Part shown: positions 31,560 through 40,584 of the stretch, one piece after another
Layout: every line of letters begins with the position of its first letter
Numbering within the stretch: the first letter of the stretch is position 1
Assembly (NCBI GenBank): GCA_903848235.1
Contig: CAINFV010000089.1
Span: 1 to 45,711, forward strand
Direction: 5' to 3'
Length of the DNA: 45,711 nt
Source of the DNA: Chlamydiia bacterium
GTDB lineage: Bacteria; Chlamydiota; Chlamydiia; Chlamydiales; FEN-1388
The notes under the pieces: model-generated
Databases searched by the model: none
Seen by the model: only the letters and a program-made list of their open reading frames with translations
What the model was told of the DNA's origin: nothing
Position numbers and translations under genes: made by a program

Positions 31560-34500
31560 TCAATGTGGGGAATTTCGCAGTTCGGCATGCGTGGCGATGA
31601 TCGCAAGACATCGTTCAACAGAACTTGGCAGGTTATGCGGTGGTTCCATGGCAAGGAGTGCTCGGGCGCGCGTGAGAGGAGTAGCGTGTTCGAGGGCTAC
31701 GGGGGCCCCTGCCATCGGATCTTCTTTGCCTTCCAGCAAAGATTCAAAATCAACATCGTCAGCGTGCTGCTCCACGGCCATCAGTGCATCGGCAAAAGTG
31801 CGTTCTAATTGTTGAGATTTTTTTATGCATTTTCTTTGTTGCACAAGGAGAGATGTCCGCCGTGCCTCATCAAGAACTGGTTGAGGTGACTCTGTTAATG
31901 TGATATCCCCTAGGGACAGATTTTCCGCCTTTGCTCCTTCATAGAACTGCCCTGTCTCAGTGGCGCTGACGATAGCCCACGTATTTACGAAGGGGTCAAA
32001 CCAGAAACAATAGTGTATTGCAAGAAGCTTTTCGGAAAGAGTGATGCCAAAATTGGAGTCTGCGAAATGGATCAAAAGGTTTTGGTATTGAGGACAGCTC
32101 TCTGCAAACCTTGTTATGAGCAGGTAGTGGAGATCGGAGGGGGAGAGAGAAATCTGCATATTGTCTATCAGAGTTCTCTGAGGAAGTCTCCTGATGGTTT
32201 GAGTAAGGGGACCCCAGAACCGTGCTTGGATCTTCCTTGCAAGCTCTGTATGGAGAGCAGTATCGAACGTTGCGATGATCTCGTCGATGGTGGACTCTTG
32301 ATTCTCAAGCTCCGGCCGAAGGATTTGTAGTACCCCTTTGTGGATAGCGTCAATTTCAGAAAAAGTGAAGCATACTTTTTTATGGATAGTATGAAGACGA
32401 AGCGTTACTTCCCGACACCCTTGTTGTACCAAGAAATTGATGAGAGAATAGAATTTTGGAAGATCTTGATCGAATGAGGGGATATCTTTGAGAGGAGTTT
32501 GAATACATTGTGCAAGGAGCGTCTCTTGACGGACGAGTGGGTCGTCGGATATTCGGAACAAGGAAGCGTGTGGAGGAAGATTGGTAGCATGAGAATAGAG
32601 GTCATGGAGCAAATTATCGACGCTATCGGATAGTTGGAGGTGATCTCTGATCCATTCGTGAGGCTTATGCGTGACGATGAAAGCATGTGGCACGCCCTTG
32701 CGCACAGCCGTGGAGATCGCATCTCGTATGATCGATGGAATCGTATTCGTATAATCTAGGAGAGAAAAAGAGAGCGATTGCTCTTTTATTGCATCAAGAA
32801 CGTCGGCCTTGAGTTGTGCGAGAAGTTTCCCCTGAAAGGATGTTTTTACATGAGCATCTTGGAAATGAATCCACACTTCGTGCGAACACTGTTCAACGAA
32901 ATAGGAAACAATATCGTTCACCGTTTCTGCTGGAATTTGCTGGAAGGACTGTTCTATTACGGCTCTTGTACTCGAATCAAGGGCTAGCAGCTCGTCCTTG
33001 AATGAGAATAGTGGGAACTTTGAAAAGGATGGATCGTTTGGGAGGAGCCGGAAGCTATGTGTTGCAGTCGTTGCTCGGAATGAAAGATCCTCTCCTTGTT
33101 CTTGCGATTGACGCAGCCCTCGGAGCCACAGAAGGAAGCCTCGCTTTGTGCTATCTATTGGACTTGTGTGGTTATTGGGGGATCGTGGGTAGTGTTTGCT
33201 AAAAACGGGCAAAATATCATGAATCCCATGATGCTCAATAACGTAGGCCCCGAAGATTTCAAGTCCAACAGAGGGAAGAAAAGTCTCGGGTAGGATTCCT
33301 TTTGGGAGGGGTTTTTTCTCGTAGACCTCTGCGAACAATGCATCAAACGATTGAAAGAGTAATTGTTGAAACTCTCTCCGTGAAAGGGGTCGCAGCCTGT
33401 CTTCCTCTTGGAAAAAAAAGGCAAACGCTCCTGGGATTTCACGTCCGGCATAGAGGAAGGGGAAGGGGCTTGGGATCCATTGAAGACGAAGGTGTTCTAT
33501 GGGGGTAAGGGCTGAACCCGATGGTTTACCTACTTGGAGTAGCGGTTTCTCTAAAAAGGAATGAAACTCTTGAATTTTTTTAATGAGCGCATCGAGCCCG
33601 AACCGTAGAGCAATTTTATTAAAGCAGTTGAAAATTCGCCGCATTGTAGTGAAAGGAACTTCCCAAGAGGTTTGTGAGTAAGGCGAAAATGGGGGACAAA
33701 GAGTGCTTCCAAGCGTATTTTCTATTACTCTGAGGAGTGGTGACTGTGTTGGCGATTCAATCAGAAGGCGGATTCGATCACACTCTTCTTCTCTGAGAGT
33801 TCCTGGGAACAGTGCTTTGATCTTTTGCAAGAGTTCGTGCATTGTCTTGGGGTTTTTCGCAAGAACAGCATTCCATTGTGGGTTGTCGAGTTGTGCATTC
33901 TCCTTTATACATGCCTCCAGACGTGAGCCTCTGAGACTTCGTACGTCGGTAATCTTGTTATACAGCGCTACGGTCTCAGGCACTTCGAGTCCGAGAAACA
34001 TCTCAGGAATCCCTCGATAGTACCGTGTCATATATCCTAGGAAAAGGAGTTCTTTCATATCATCGATTAGCCAACGAAGGCCGGAGATCTGTTTTTCAGA
34101 AAGGAGGCTGTCTAAGACACAGCTGCCAAGGCAGTGCTGGCGCCAGTAGGTCAAGCATGTGGCAAGACAGACCTGATGGGTGTCATACGCTGTAACAGGG
34201 GTGTCGTGTGGCCGCATGAGAGCATTATTGATGATGCGGGTTCCATATAGACCTTGAGGGGGCGATGGAATAGCCTCTATGGCTTTTTGCAGGCTGCTAT
34301 CGCTTCTGAGCTTCTTTAGGGTGGTTGAGATATGTTTTTCGACAGAGTCTCTCTGGTCTTTGGTAGCCAGAAAGAGATCTTGCACCTGATCTGCCATTCC
34401 AAGGTTAAGTTCTCCATTGGGTAGGACGAGCGTCTGTGCGATGGCAAGGGGGATGAGTGTGCAACGAAGAGATTGGAAGTTGTAGATACCTATTGCTTTT

Positions 34501-35117
34501 AGCTCTTCGATCTTCTGGAGATACCGAGCTTGAAGAGCCTCAAGTTTAGCGCGCGTTTTCGTCATCGCATCTTCTTGCAAGGAGGAGAGGGTGGTGTTCG
34601 ATAAAGGTTCTTTGCGAAGGTAGAGCAATTGGGATGAGAGAGCAGCGCCTTCAAGAAGAGTCAGTCCGCCACGTAATGGCCCATCGATAAACACTCCTTC
34701 GAGTATGAGACGAAGAGAGCGGCATTGAGGTTGTGTGTACTGAGCGGACTGTTCTAAAAGGACGTGGAGCGTGTTTAAAAGGGAGGCATACCCTGGTTCA
34801 CCGGCAAAGGGGGAGAAAATCGTCTGAAAGTTTTCTAAAAGGTCATGTGCTGGCGTTTCTTTCAGGTAGGCGGCATTGATGTGGCGAAGGAAGCTCGCCC
34901 GTTTTTTCCTGAGCGAATTCGTTTCTTCCACCATTGAAAGAAGAGGGGAGGGTTTGGGCCCTATGGCGTCGAGTAATGTTTCGTGTACAACATGTACCTC
35001 TTTGGAGGCTGGGAGCGGCTCTTCTTCGAAGGAGGCGTGAAGATAAGGAGCGGGGTGGGGTTGAATTGTGAATTGGGCAAAGACTGTTGTGAGTTGAGTT
35101 ACTTGTGATTCTGACAT
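31560..35117 (-). CDS. Giant unknown protein (1185 aa)
   Basis: No named domain is recognised. The protein is Leu-rich and mainly helical in appearance, with no signal peptide and no convincing membrane helix. The last third seems to contain degenerate repeats: YFVEQCSHEVWIHFQDAHVK, then FLVQQGCREVTLRLHTIHKK, then FAESCPQYQNLLIHFADSNF, each followed by a helix containing L/I-A-x-x-K or similar. This internal pattern is by eye only. The gene is on the same strand as the 1175-aa gene and 244 bp upstream of it, with an AT-rich promoter region on its own 5' side. Size, novelty and context are like those of chlamydial effectors, but no function can be assigned. Confidence 0.75.
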   Translation of the reverse strand: MSESQVTQLTTVFAQFTIQPHPAPYLHASFEEEPLPASKEVHVVHETLLDAIGPKPSPLLSMVEETNSLRKKRASFLRHINAAYLKETPAHDLLENFQTIFSPFAGEPGYASLLNTLHVLLEQSAQYTQPQCRSLRLILEGVFIDGPLRGGLTLLEGAALSSQLLYLRKEPLSNTTLSSLQEDAMTKTRAKLEALQARYLQKIEELKAIGIYNFQSLRCTLIPLAIAQTLVLPNGELNLGMADQVQDLFLATKDQRDSVEKHISTTLKKLRSDSSLQKAIEAIPSPPQGLYGTRIINNALMRPHDTPVTAYDTHQVCLATCLTYWRQHCLGSCVLDSLLSEKQISGLRWLIDDMKELLFLGYMTRYYRGIPEMFLGLEVPETVALYNKITDVRSLRGSRLEACIKENAQLDNPQWNAVLAKNPKTMHELLQKIKALFPGTLREEECDRIRLLIESPTQSPLLRVIENTLGSTLCPPFSPYSQTSWEVPFTTMRRIFNCFNKIALRFGLDALIKKIQEFHSFLEKPLLQVGKPSGSALTPIEHLRLQWIPSPFPFLYAGREIPGAFAFFFQEEDRLRPLSRREFQQLLFQSFDALFAEVYEKKPLPKGILPETFLPSVGLEIFGAYVIEHHGIHDILPVFSKHYPRSPNNHTSPIDSTKRGFLLWLRGLRQSQEQGEDLSFRATTATHSFRLLPNDPSFSKFPLFSFKDELLALDSSTRAVIEQSFQQIPAETVNDIVSYFVEQCSHEVWIHFQDAHVKTSFQGKLLAQLKADVLDAIKEQSLSFSLLDYTNTIPSIIRDAISTAVRKGVPHAFIVTHKPHEWIRDHLQLSDSVDNLLHDLYSHATNLPPHASLFRISDDPLVRQETLLAQCIQTPLKDIPSFDQDLPKFYSLINFLVQQGCREVTLRLHTIHKKVCFTFSEIDAIHKGVLQILRPELENQESTIDEIIATFDTALHTELARKIQARFWGPLTQTIRRLPQRTLIDNMQISLSPSDLHYLLITRFAESCPQYQNLLIHFADSNFGITLSEKLLAIHYCFWFDPFVNTWAIVSATETGQFYEGAKAENLSLGDITLTESPQPVLDEARRTSLLVQQRKCIKKSQQLERTFADALMAVEQHADDVDFESLLEGKEDPMAGAPVALEHATPLTRARALLAMEPPHNLPSSVERCLAIIATHAELRNSPH

Positions 35118-35212
35118 AAGAAAAAGCCTTTTTAATATAATTTAACGTTATTGAAAGAAGATATTATTTTATTAATAAAACATAATTCGCGATCTTTCAA
35201 TTAATGGGAGAA

Positions 35213-36151
35213 TTAGGAGATTTCCCAGGCGATAGGCATCACGTCTGCAATCGACGTTGCACTCTCGCGGATCATAAGGAGTCGATCAAAGCCGACAGCA
35301 ACGCCGCAGCAATCAGGAAGTCCTCTTTCTAATGCTGAGAGGAATGCATCGTCAATAGGATACATCTCTTTTCCCTGGGCCTGCCGGTGTGCATTATCAG
35401 CAGAAAAACGGGCTCTTTGCTCATGAGGATCTGCCAGTTCATGGTATCCATTTGCCAGCTCCAGGCCTTCGCAATAGATTTCAAACCGTTCGGCAACCTT
35501 CTGCCCGTTGTCGGTGGTCTGGCGAGCCAGGGCCGCCTGTGAGGCTGGGTAATGGTATAGAACCGTAATGGCCTTAGGATCAAAGGAGGGTTCTACCTTG
35601 ATGGCTAACAAGAGATTGAGCAAATCATCACGAGAGCTTGTTTTGACTGGGTAGCCTTCGAAAGCAGTACAGGCATCTTGAAGCTGTTGGAGGGAAGAGG
35701 TGAAAGGGTCGATCTTGGCATGGGTGATAAAGGCGTCGCGGTAGGAAACAAATCTCCTCTGGCGTTCTCCAATGAATCGTTCAGCAAATTCAATCGTTTC
35801 ATCCATCATTTCAGAGAAGGAAATCCCAATGCGATACCACTCTGCAAGAAGAAATTCCGGTGAGTGGCGAGCGCCAGCTTCTTCATGGCGCCACACATGG
35901 CCGAGGTAAAAAATTTCTCCGGAGCCTTCGCTCAGCAGGCGTTTCATAGGAAATTCGGGGCTGGAAAAGAGAAAACGCTGTCCATGGATCAGTGAAGAGG
36001 TCGAAAAGAGATCAATATTGACATCTACAGAGGCTTTTGGACTTAACGCCAGACAATCTACTTCCACGATGCTACGTTCTGCAAAAAAAAAGCGTGCTGA
36101 AGCAATAGCTTCAGCACGGCGTGAGAGTTTTGTTCTGAGAGGCGATTCCAC
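35213..36151 (-). CDS. epmA: EpmA, elongation factor P lysyl ligase (PoxA/GenX)
   Basis: This is a class II lysyl-tRNA synthetase-like protein without an anticodon-binding domain. Motif 2 is visible in FYLGHVWRHEEAGARHSPEF, and motif 3 in CCGVAVGFDRLLMI near the C-terminus. ELANGYHELADPHEQRARF is characteristic of this family. EpmA attaches beta-lysine to a lysine of EF-P. It starts with GTG two bases after the efp stop, so the pair is a transcriptional unit and enzyme and substrate are co-expressed. At 312 residues it is close to the 325 of E. coli EpmA. The lysine 2,3-aminomutase EpmB that makes beta-lysine is not in the window. Confidence 0.92.
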   Translation of the reverse strand: MESPLRTKLSRRAEAIASARFFFAERSIVEVDCLALSPKASVDVNIDLFSTSSLIHGQRFLFSSPEFPMKRLLSEGSGEIFYLGHVWRHEEAGARHSPEFLLAEWYRIGISFSEMMDETIEFAERFIGERQRRFVSYRDAFITHAKIDPFTSSLQQLQDACTAFEGYPVKTSSRDDLLNLLLAIKVEPSFDPKAITVLYHYPASQAALARQTTDNGQKVAERFEIYCEGLELANGYHELADPHEQRARFSADNAHRQAQGKEMYPIDDAFLSALERGLPDCCGVAVGFDRLLMIRESATSIADVMPIAWEIS

Positions 36152-36153
36152 GG

Positions 36154-36720
36154 CTATACTCTGCTGACGTATTCGCCGGTGCGTGTGTCAACTTTGATCT
36201 TCTCACCTTGATTGACGAAAATGGGAAGTTGTACCTTTGCCCCTGTTTCGAGAATCGCGGGTTTCAGCACACGTCCAGAGACGGTATCGCCACGGGCGCC
36301 GGGAGATGTCTCGGTGACCGTCAATTCCAAGAATGTCGGCGGTTGTACACTAATAGGCTGGCCGTTGTAGATGACGATCGTATAGAGAAGATCTTCTTTG
36401 AGCCATCCATCAGTCTCTCCGATGCACTCTTTGGAAATCGTAATCTGCTCATACGTGGCGTCATCCATGAAAACAGCGCCATCAACCTCTCGGTAGACCA
36501 TTCTCATTGGGGTTTCAACGACGTCGGCCATATCGAGTTTTTCGCCGGACTTGAGGACTCTTTCGATGACTCGGCCTGTCATCAAGTGTTTTACTTTCAG
36601 CCGATTGAAGGCTTGGCCTTTCCCTGGCTTCACAAACTCATTATTGACAATGATATACGGCTGTCCGTCGAGCTCGACTTTCATGCCAGGCCGCATTTCA
36701 TTGGTGCTTACCTGTACCAT
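36154..36720 (-). CDS. efp: Elongation factor P
   Basis: The protein has the three beta-barrel domains of EF-P in 188 residues: KVELDGQPYIIVNNEFVKPG in domain I, EQITISKECIG in the middle, and RVLKPAILETGAKVQLPIFV followed by RTGEYVSRV at the end. Lys34 in KPGKGQ is the expected modification site, consistent with the adjacent epmA gene. EF-P rescues ribosomes stalled at polyproline. AAGG precedes the ATG, and a promoter is visible upstream. Chlamydia carries two EF-P genes; this is the one linked to a modifying enzyme. Confidence 0.95.
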   Translation of the reverse strand: MVQVSTNEMRPGMKVELDGQPYIIVNNEFVKPGKGQAFNRLKVKHLMTGRVIERVLKSGEKLDMADVVETPMRMVYREVDGAVFMDDATYEQITISKECIGETDGWLKEDLLYTIVIYNGQPISVQPPTFLELTVTETSPGARGDTVSGRVLKPAILETGAKVQLPIFVNQGEKIKVDTRTGEYVSRV

Positions 36721-36758
36721 ACCTTAAGGAACCTCTCGTTCTTGTGATGTTGCTGTGC

Positions 36759-36788
36759 AGTATACCCGGGCTAATGGGTTCGTGTCAC
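36759..36788 (-). promoter_or_regulatory. Sigma-70-type promoter of efp-epmA
   Basis: On the minus strand GTGACA (36783-36788) and TATACT (36759-36764) are 18 bases apart, about 40 bp before the efp start. Confidence 0.65.
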
Positions 36789-36812
36789 TAGGCGAACGTT
36801 TGTTACGGCCGA

Positions 36813-37616
36813 TTATTGTGACGATATCGACTGAGGTTTTACGAACCAAGGTTGGACAAGTTTAAGAAGGATCATCGCGCTGATCGTTGCCGCTTTTCCA
36901 GCCATGCCGAATCCTTGAATCATGATACAGAGCAGAGCCGTTGTGATGACTGTCCCAACCAAGGCTGCGCAACAGAAGCGGCCGATAGTTGATGGTGCAA
37001 GACGCTGTTCAAAGACAAGGATCCACTCGAGGATCATGTGTGGGATCAGTGCGATGAAGAGTCCGGCAGCGAAAATTAGAGAGAAATTGTCGATTCCCCA
37101 TACCTTGACACCTGCATAGGTAAGAACTGCAAGACCTCCAAAAAAACCATACAGACATTGGGTGTACAGAGGTAGTTTTTTCATTAAGAGTAGTCGGCGT
37201 GGCTCTTCATCACCGTTTTGGGCTGAAAGAAAGATCTTTTTCCTGAGCCACAGAATAATCTTTGAAGAGAAGGCGATGGCGATGATGACTGACCATTCTC
37301 CGAAAGGCTGTTTGAGCAGATAGAGAATTGGACACAGAATAATCGAACTCCAGAAAGCGAGAAGGAGAAACTTTTGTGGTTGCAGCTTGTGTACAGGGAC
37401 ATCGCGGACAGCAGCAGATTCAAAGAGTCCTCGAAGAAGTACGATAACAAAAAAGGTTACAAAGACGGAAAAGAGGTAATCAAGCCCAAGGAGCGCCTGC
37501 AATCCATAGAGCAGGCCAAACATGCATACGACGGTTCCATAGAGGCTGATACTGGTGAGGTAGAGCTTGCTCCACAGCCAGAGGCTGTCATTCTCATATT
37601 GTTGTTGAACGGCCAT
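36813..37616 (-). CDS. Polytopic membrane protein of unknown function
   Basis: About seven hydrophobic segments are visible, including LTSISLYGTVVCMFGLLYGL, LFSVFVTFFVIVLLRGLF, FLLLAFWSSIILCPILYLL, LIFAAGLFIALIPHMILEWI and CCAALVGTVITTALLCIMI. A short charged loop (SAQNGDEEPRR) sits in the middle. No transporter signature is recognised. GGGAG precedes the ATG at 37616. It is divergent from ndk and ends 92 bp before efp on the same strand, but efp has its own promoter. Confidence 0.75.
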   Translation of the reverse strand: MAVQQQYENDSLWLWSKLYLTSISLYGTVVCMFGLLYGLQALLGLDYLFSVFVTFFVIVLLRGLFESAAVRDVPVHKLQPQKFLLLAFWSSIILCPILYLLKQPFGEWSVIIAIAFSSKIILWLRKKIFLSAQNGDEEPRRLLLMKKLPLYTQCLYGFFGGLAVLTYAGVKVWGIDNFSLIFAAGLFIALIPHMILEWILVFEQRLAPSTIGRFCCAALVGTVITTALLCIMIQGFGMAGKAATISAMILLKLVQPWFVKPQSISSQ

Positions 37617-37719
37617 GGTTGTCTCCCTCTAGAAAATGCTTTGTGAAATCAGACCAAAAAAATCATGAAGTTCGGTATCATATACGCTTTTAGAAAAAAC
37701 AACGATTGAGAGAATAGAT

Positions 37720-38157
37720 ATGGTAATCGAACGTACTTTATCAATGGCAAAGCCAGATGCAGTAGAGAAGAATTGCATTGGTGCTGTTGTTGCTCGTTTA
37801 GAGCAAGTAGGACTGAAGGTAGTGGCGGCAAAGATGGTTCTTCTGACACGCTCTGAAGCAGAGCGCTTCTATGCCGTGCATAAGGGAAAGCATTTCTTCG
37901 AGACTCTTGTGACTTTTATCACAAGCGGGCCGTTGCTGGCGATGGTTCTAGAAGGGGAAAATGCGATTCTTAAGAACCGGGAAGTTATGGGCGCTACGGA
38001 TCCAAGGAAAGCGCTTCCTGGCACCATTCGTGGGGATTTTGCAAAGGACATTGGAGATAGAATGGAGCGTAATGTCGTCCATGGCTCTGATGCCCCAGAG
38101 ACTGCGAAGAATGAAATTGGCTTTTTCTTTGGTGAGATGGAGATCTTCTCTCGCTAG
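37720..38157 (+). CDS. ndk: Nucleoside diphosphate kinase
   Basis: The 145-residue protein begins [15 protein letters not shown] and contains the active-site histidine His121 in [20 protein letters not shown]. The sequence [17 protein letters not shown] is also diagnostic. It transfers the gamma-phosphate between nucleoside triphosphates and diphosphates through a phosphohistidine. The gene stands alone, with a bidirectional terminator between it and the convergent HD-domain gene. Confidence 0.97.
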   Translation: MVIERTLSMAKPDAVEKNCIGAVVARLEQVGLKVVAAKMVLLTRSEAERFYAVHKGKHFFETLVTFITSGPLLAMVLEGENAILKNREVMGATDPRKALPGTIRGDFAKDIGDRMERNVVHGSDAPETAKNEIGFFFGEMEIFSR

Positions 38158-38170
38158 TCTTCTTTGTTTT

Positions 38171-38215
38171 AAAAAGGTTGCAAGAACATCCTATACCTCT
38201 TCTTGCAGCCTTTTT
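38171..38215. terminator. Bidirectional Rho-independent terminator
   Basis: AAAAAGGTTGCAAGAA and TTCTTGCAGCCTTTTT pair, giving an A-stem-T structure that can terminate both ndk and the convergent HD-domain gene. Confidence 0.9.
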
Positions 38216-38216
38216 C

Positions 38217-39221
38217 TCAATTCTTATCCTCAAATCCGATACAGTACGATTTTGGACGCGACTCGGCAAGAAGAGTCTGAAGCCAATCTGGTTGCAGATC
38301 TGACAGCCGGTACAATCCTCCTCGATGCATGCAGAGTGGATTGACGACGCGCGATTTACAGTAGACTACACTCTCTGGTGTTGAGGGGGTATCTACGAAG
38401 GGAATTGTATTGTTCATCCGCTCAAACAGCAGTTGCAGGTGAGCATCTCCTGACAGATGTTGCCGTATCATTTCTATGACACTACGGTCTGTCCCATACA
38501 AGTCATCGTGGCTTAGATAGTGTTGTTGATAGGCATAGCGGAGGCAATCGCCGACGGTTTTGAACATGGCGGCGGAGTTGATGCCGCACCATAAGGTGGA
38601 GTTGAGTTGTGAGAACAGCTCTGCGTACTCTCGTGCCGTGGGTACGTCAAAGAAAAACCACTCTTGCCCATTGGTAGACAGCTTGGCAATGATAGCCTGT
38701 ACTTCTTGCGGTGTTCGCATGTCAGATGCGAGTGCCGCGCGAAATGAATAATCAATTCGATCTGCGCAGAGGTCAGGGAGTGGTTGTTCTTTGAGAGGAA
38801 ATCGTGTGTCGTCGAGGATGACATCAATGTTCAGGCTGTGCTTGGCAATGATTGCTGGTATCTCTGATGCTCTGACATATTCTTCGAAAACATTGTCCTG
38901 GTGTGATTGGGTTTTGCCTCCGTCCGTCCCTGCGAGAGTATAGTCGGCACAATGGGAGAAGGCGGTATGAGAGGCGTCATGGATAAGGCCTGCTATCTGT
39001 TCTTCAAGAGAGGCTTTATAGAGGTTGAGAAGAAGGTAGACGCCTAACGAGTGTTCAAAGCGAGTATGTTTTTTGAGCGATGGAAAAAATGGTTCTGGAT
39101 AGCCTGCCTGGTCAATTTCCTTCAAGCGTTGTATCGAAGGGCCGTTTATAAGATCGACAATGACGGGTTCTGTGATGAGATGGTGTCCGAAGACACGGTC
39201 GGTGTATGAAAGCGGTTGCAT
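38217..39221 (-). CDS. HD-domain phosphohydrolase
   Basis: The metal-binding HD pattern is complete: His57 in RFEHSLGVY, His81-Asp82 in AGLIHDASHTAFSHCADY and a later Asp in LCADRIDYSFRAAL. This arrangement resembles the dGTPase/SAMHD1-like branch (FPSLKKHTRFEHSLG follows an N-terminal I-x-x-P-x-I-Q-R-L-K segment). The likely role is hydrolysis of a nucleotide such as a dNTP or (p)ppGpp-like compound, but the substrate is not determined. GGAGAGG lies upstream of ATG 39221. It is downstream of the lpt operon by 50 bp and could be read from it. Confidence 0.85.
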   Translation of the reverse strand: MQPLSYTDRVFGHHLITEPVIVDLINGPSIQRLKEIDQAGYPEPFFPSLKKHTRFEHSLGVYLLLNLYKASLEEQIAGLIHDASHTAFSHCADYTLAGTDGGKTQSHQDNVFEEYVRASEIPAIIAKHSLNIDVILDDTRFPLKEQPLPDLCADRIDYSFRAALASDMRTPQEVQAIIAKLSTNGQEWFFFDVPTAREYAELFSQLNSTLWCGINSAAMFKTVGDCLRYAYQQHYLSHDDLYGTDRSVIEMIRQHLSGDAHLQLLFERMNNTIPFVDTPSTPESVVYCKSRVVNPLCMHRGGLYRLSDLQPDWLQTLLAESRPKSYCIGFEDKN

Positions 39222-39271
39222 GGATAACCTCTCCGTTAAGGACTGTCCAACGTATTTTTGTGCACAGTCCC

Positions 39272-39997
39272 TTACACTGTGAAGTCTTCTCCGAAGTACC
39301 GTGTTTTGGCCTGTGCGTCAGCGAGCAGCTCTGCTGAGGTGCCGGAGCTGAGGAGCTTGCCATCGGCCACGAGATAGCCTCTGTTGACGACGGAGACTAG
39401 CTCCCGGGCATTATGGTCGGTGATGAGGACGGCGATCCCTTTGCTTTTGAGGAGCTGGATCATGGACTTAAGATCTGCGATGGCAAGAGGGTCGATATTG
39501 GCAAAGGGCTCATCGAGCATTAGGCAGCGAGGGTTGGTGGCGAGGGCGCGGGCAATCTCTAGGCGTCGACGTTCTCCCCCAGAGAGGGTGGAGGCTTTCT
39601 TAGAAGAGAAGGCGGTGAGCCCGAGCTCATTGAGGAGGGTATCCTTGCGATGGTTGATGGTGTCCGTGTCATTTTCGAGTGCTTCGAGGACGGAGAGGAG
39701 GTTTTGTTCTACTGTGAGATCGCGAAAGACCGATGGCTCTTGTGGGAGGTAGCCCAGCCCCAAGCGTGAGCGGCAGTGGATGGGAAGTGCTGTGACATCG
39801 ATGCCGTTGAAGATCACCTTTCCTGCATCGGGTTTGATGAGGCCGATGATCATGTAAAACGCTGTTGTCTTGCCAGCGCCGTTTGGGCCGAGTAGCCCAA
39901 CAACTTCCCCTGGGGCAACGTGAAGCGACAGTCCGTTGACGACACAGCGGTTGCCATACGATTTGACAAGGTCAGATACGCAGAGGCCTTCGTTCAT
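39272..39997 (-). CDS. lptB: LptB, ATPase of the lipopolysaccharide transporter
   Basis: A 241-residue ABC ATPase with Walker A GPNGAGKT (37-44), the Q-loop LGYLPQEPSVFRDLTVEQN, the signature LSGGERRRLEIARAL and Walker B CLMLDEPFANIDPLA. The PQEPS-F/I-F-R-D-L-T motif is typical of LptB. It drives LPS extraction from the inner membrane with LptFG and the LptC/A bridge. Its start overlaps the end of lptA by four bases (ATGA), and the operon context supports the name. Confidence 0.95.
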   Translation of the reverse strand: MNEGLCVSDLVKSYGNRCVVNGLSLHVAPGEVVGLLGPNGAGKTTAFYMIIGLIKPDAGKVIFNGIDVTALPIHCRSRLGLGYLPQEPSVFRDLTVEQNLLSVLEALENDTDTINHRKDTLLNELGLTAFSSKKASTLSGGERRRLEIARALATNPRCLMLDEPFANIDPLAIADLKSMIQLLKSKGIAVLITDHNARELVSVVNRGYLVADGKLLSSGTSAELLADAQAKTRYFGEDFTV

Positions 39998-40584
39998 GTG
40001 GATTTCTCTTCTGTAGGAACGCTCTGTTCATCCGATGTCTCATGCGGAGCATGGGCAAGGGGGATAGGGCGTAGGTATTCAATATTGACAGCACCTTCAC
40101 CGCGCATTGAGGTGAGGGAGTATCCAAGAGGAGTCTTGGTGATCTTTGCCTTCAGCGCCCGTCCTGTGGCGCGTACGGGGATTTTCTGATGTTCGTTGGT
40201 GGCAAATGAGGTATACGTTACTTTTGTTGGCGGGTGGGCGATGAAGGTGCCTTCGAGAGCCTGGCAATCGATTTCTCCTTCATCGGCCATCAAGTGGCTT
40301 CCGTCTGAGAAATCGATAACGACATTTCCTTTTAGGAAGAGGGTGTTCACAGCCATGGCGCCGTCATCTTTCTTCTCCTGGGGCAGCATGAGGGTTCCCT
40401 CATCACAATGGAGCACTCCTATCTCATGGATGACTTTCACATGCCCGACGAGGTGGAGGGTCTTACCTTCAAGGTCCACATGCTCAGCCTCCACTTGCTG
40501 GAGGGGGAGAAGGGGGATTCCAACACTCTCGAGAGGAAGGAGGTGTCCTACGAGTGCGAGCAGGCATAGGCAGTAACTTCTCAT
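39994..40584 (-). CDS. lptA: LptA-like periplasmic LPS transport protein
   Basis: An N-terminal signal peptide (SYCLCLLALVGHLLPLESVG) is followed by an OstA/LptA jellyroll pattern of repeated beta-strands: VEAEHVDLEGKTLHLVGHV, then VIHEIGVLHCDEGTLML, LKGNVVIDFSDGSHLMADEG and LKAKITKTPLGYSLTSMRGE. The 196-residue size fits. It would bridge the periplasm between LptC and the outer membrane complex. It overlaps lptC upstream and lptB downstream by four bases each. Confidence 0.85.
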   Translation of the reverse strand: MRSYCLCLLALVGHLLPLESVGIPLLPLQQVEAEHVDLEGKTLHLVGHVKVIHEIGVLHCDEGTLMLPQEKKDDGAMAVNTLFLKGNVVIDFSDGSHLMADEGEIDCQALEGTFIAHPPTKVTYTSFATNEHQKIPVRATGRALKAKITKTPLGYSLTSMRGEGAVNIEYLRPIPLAHAPHETSDEQSVPTEEKST

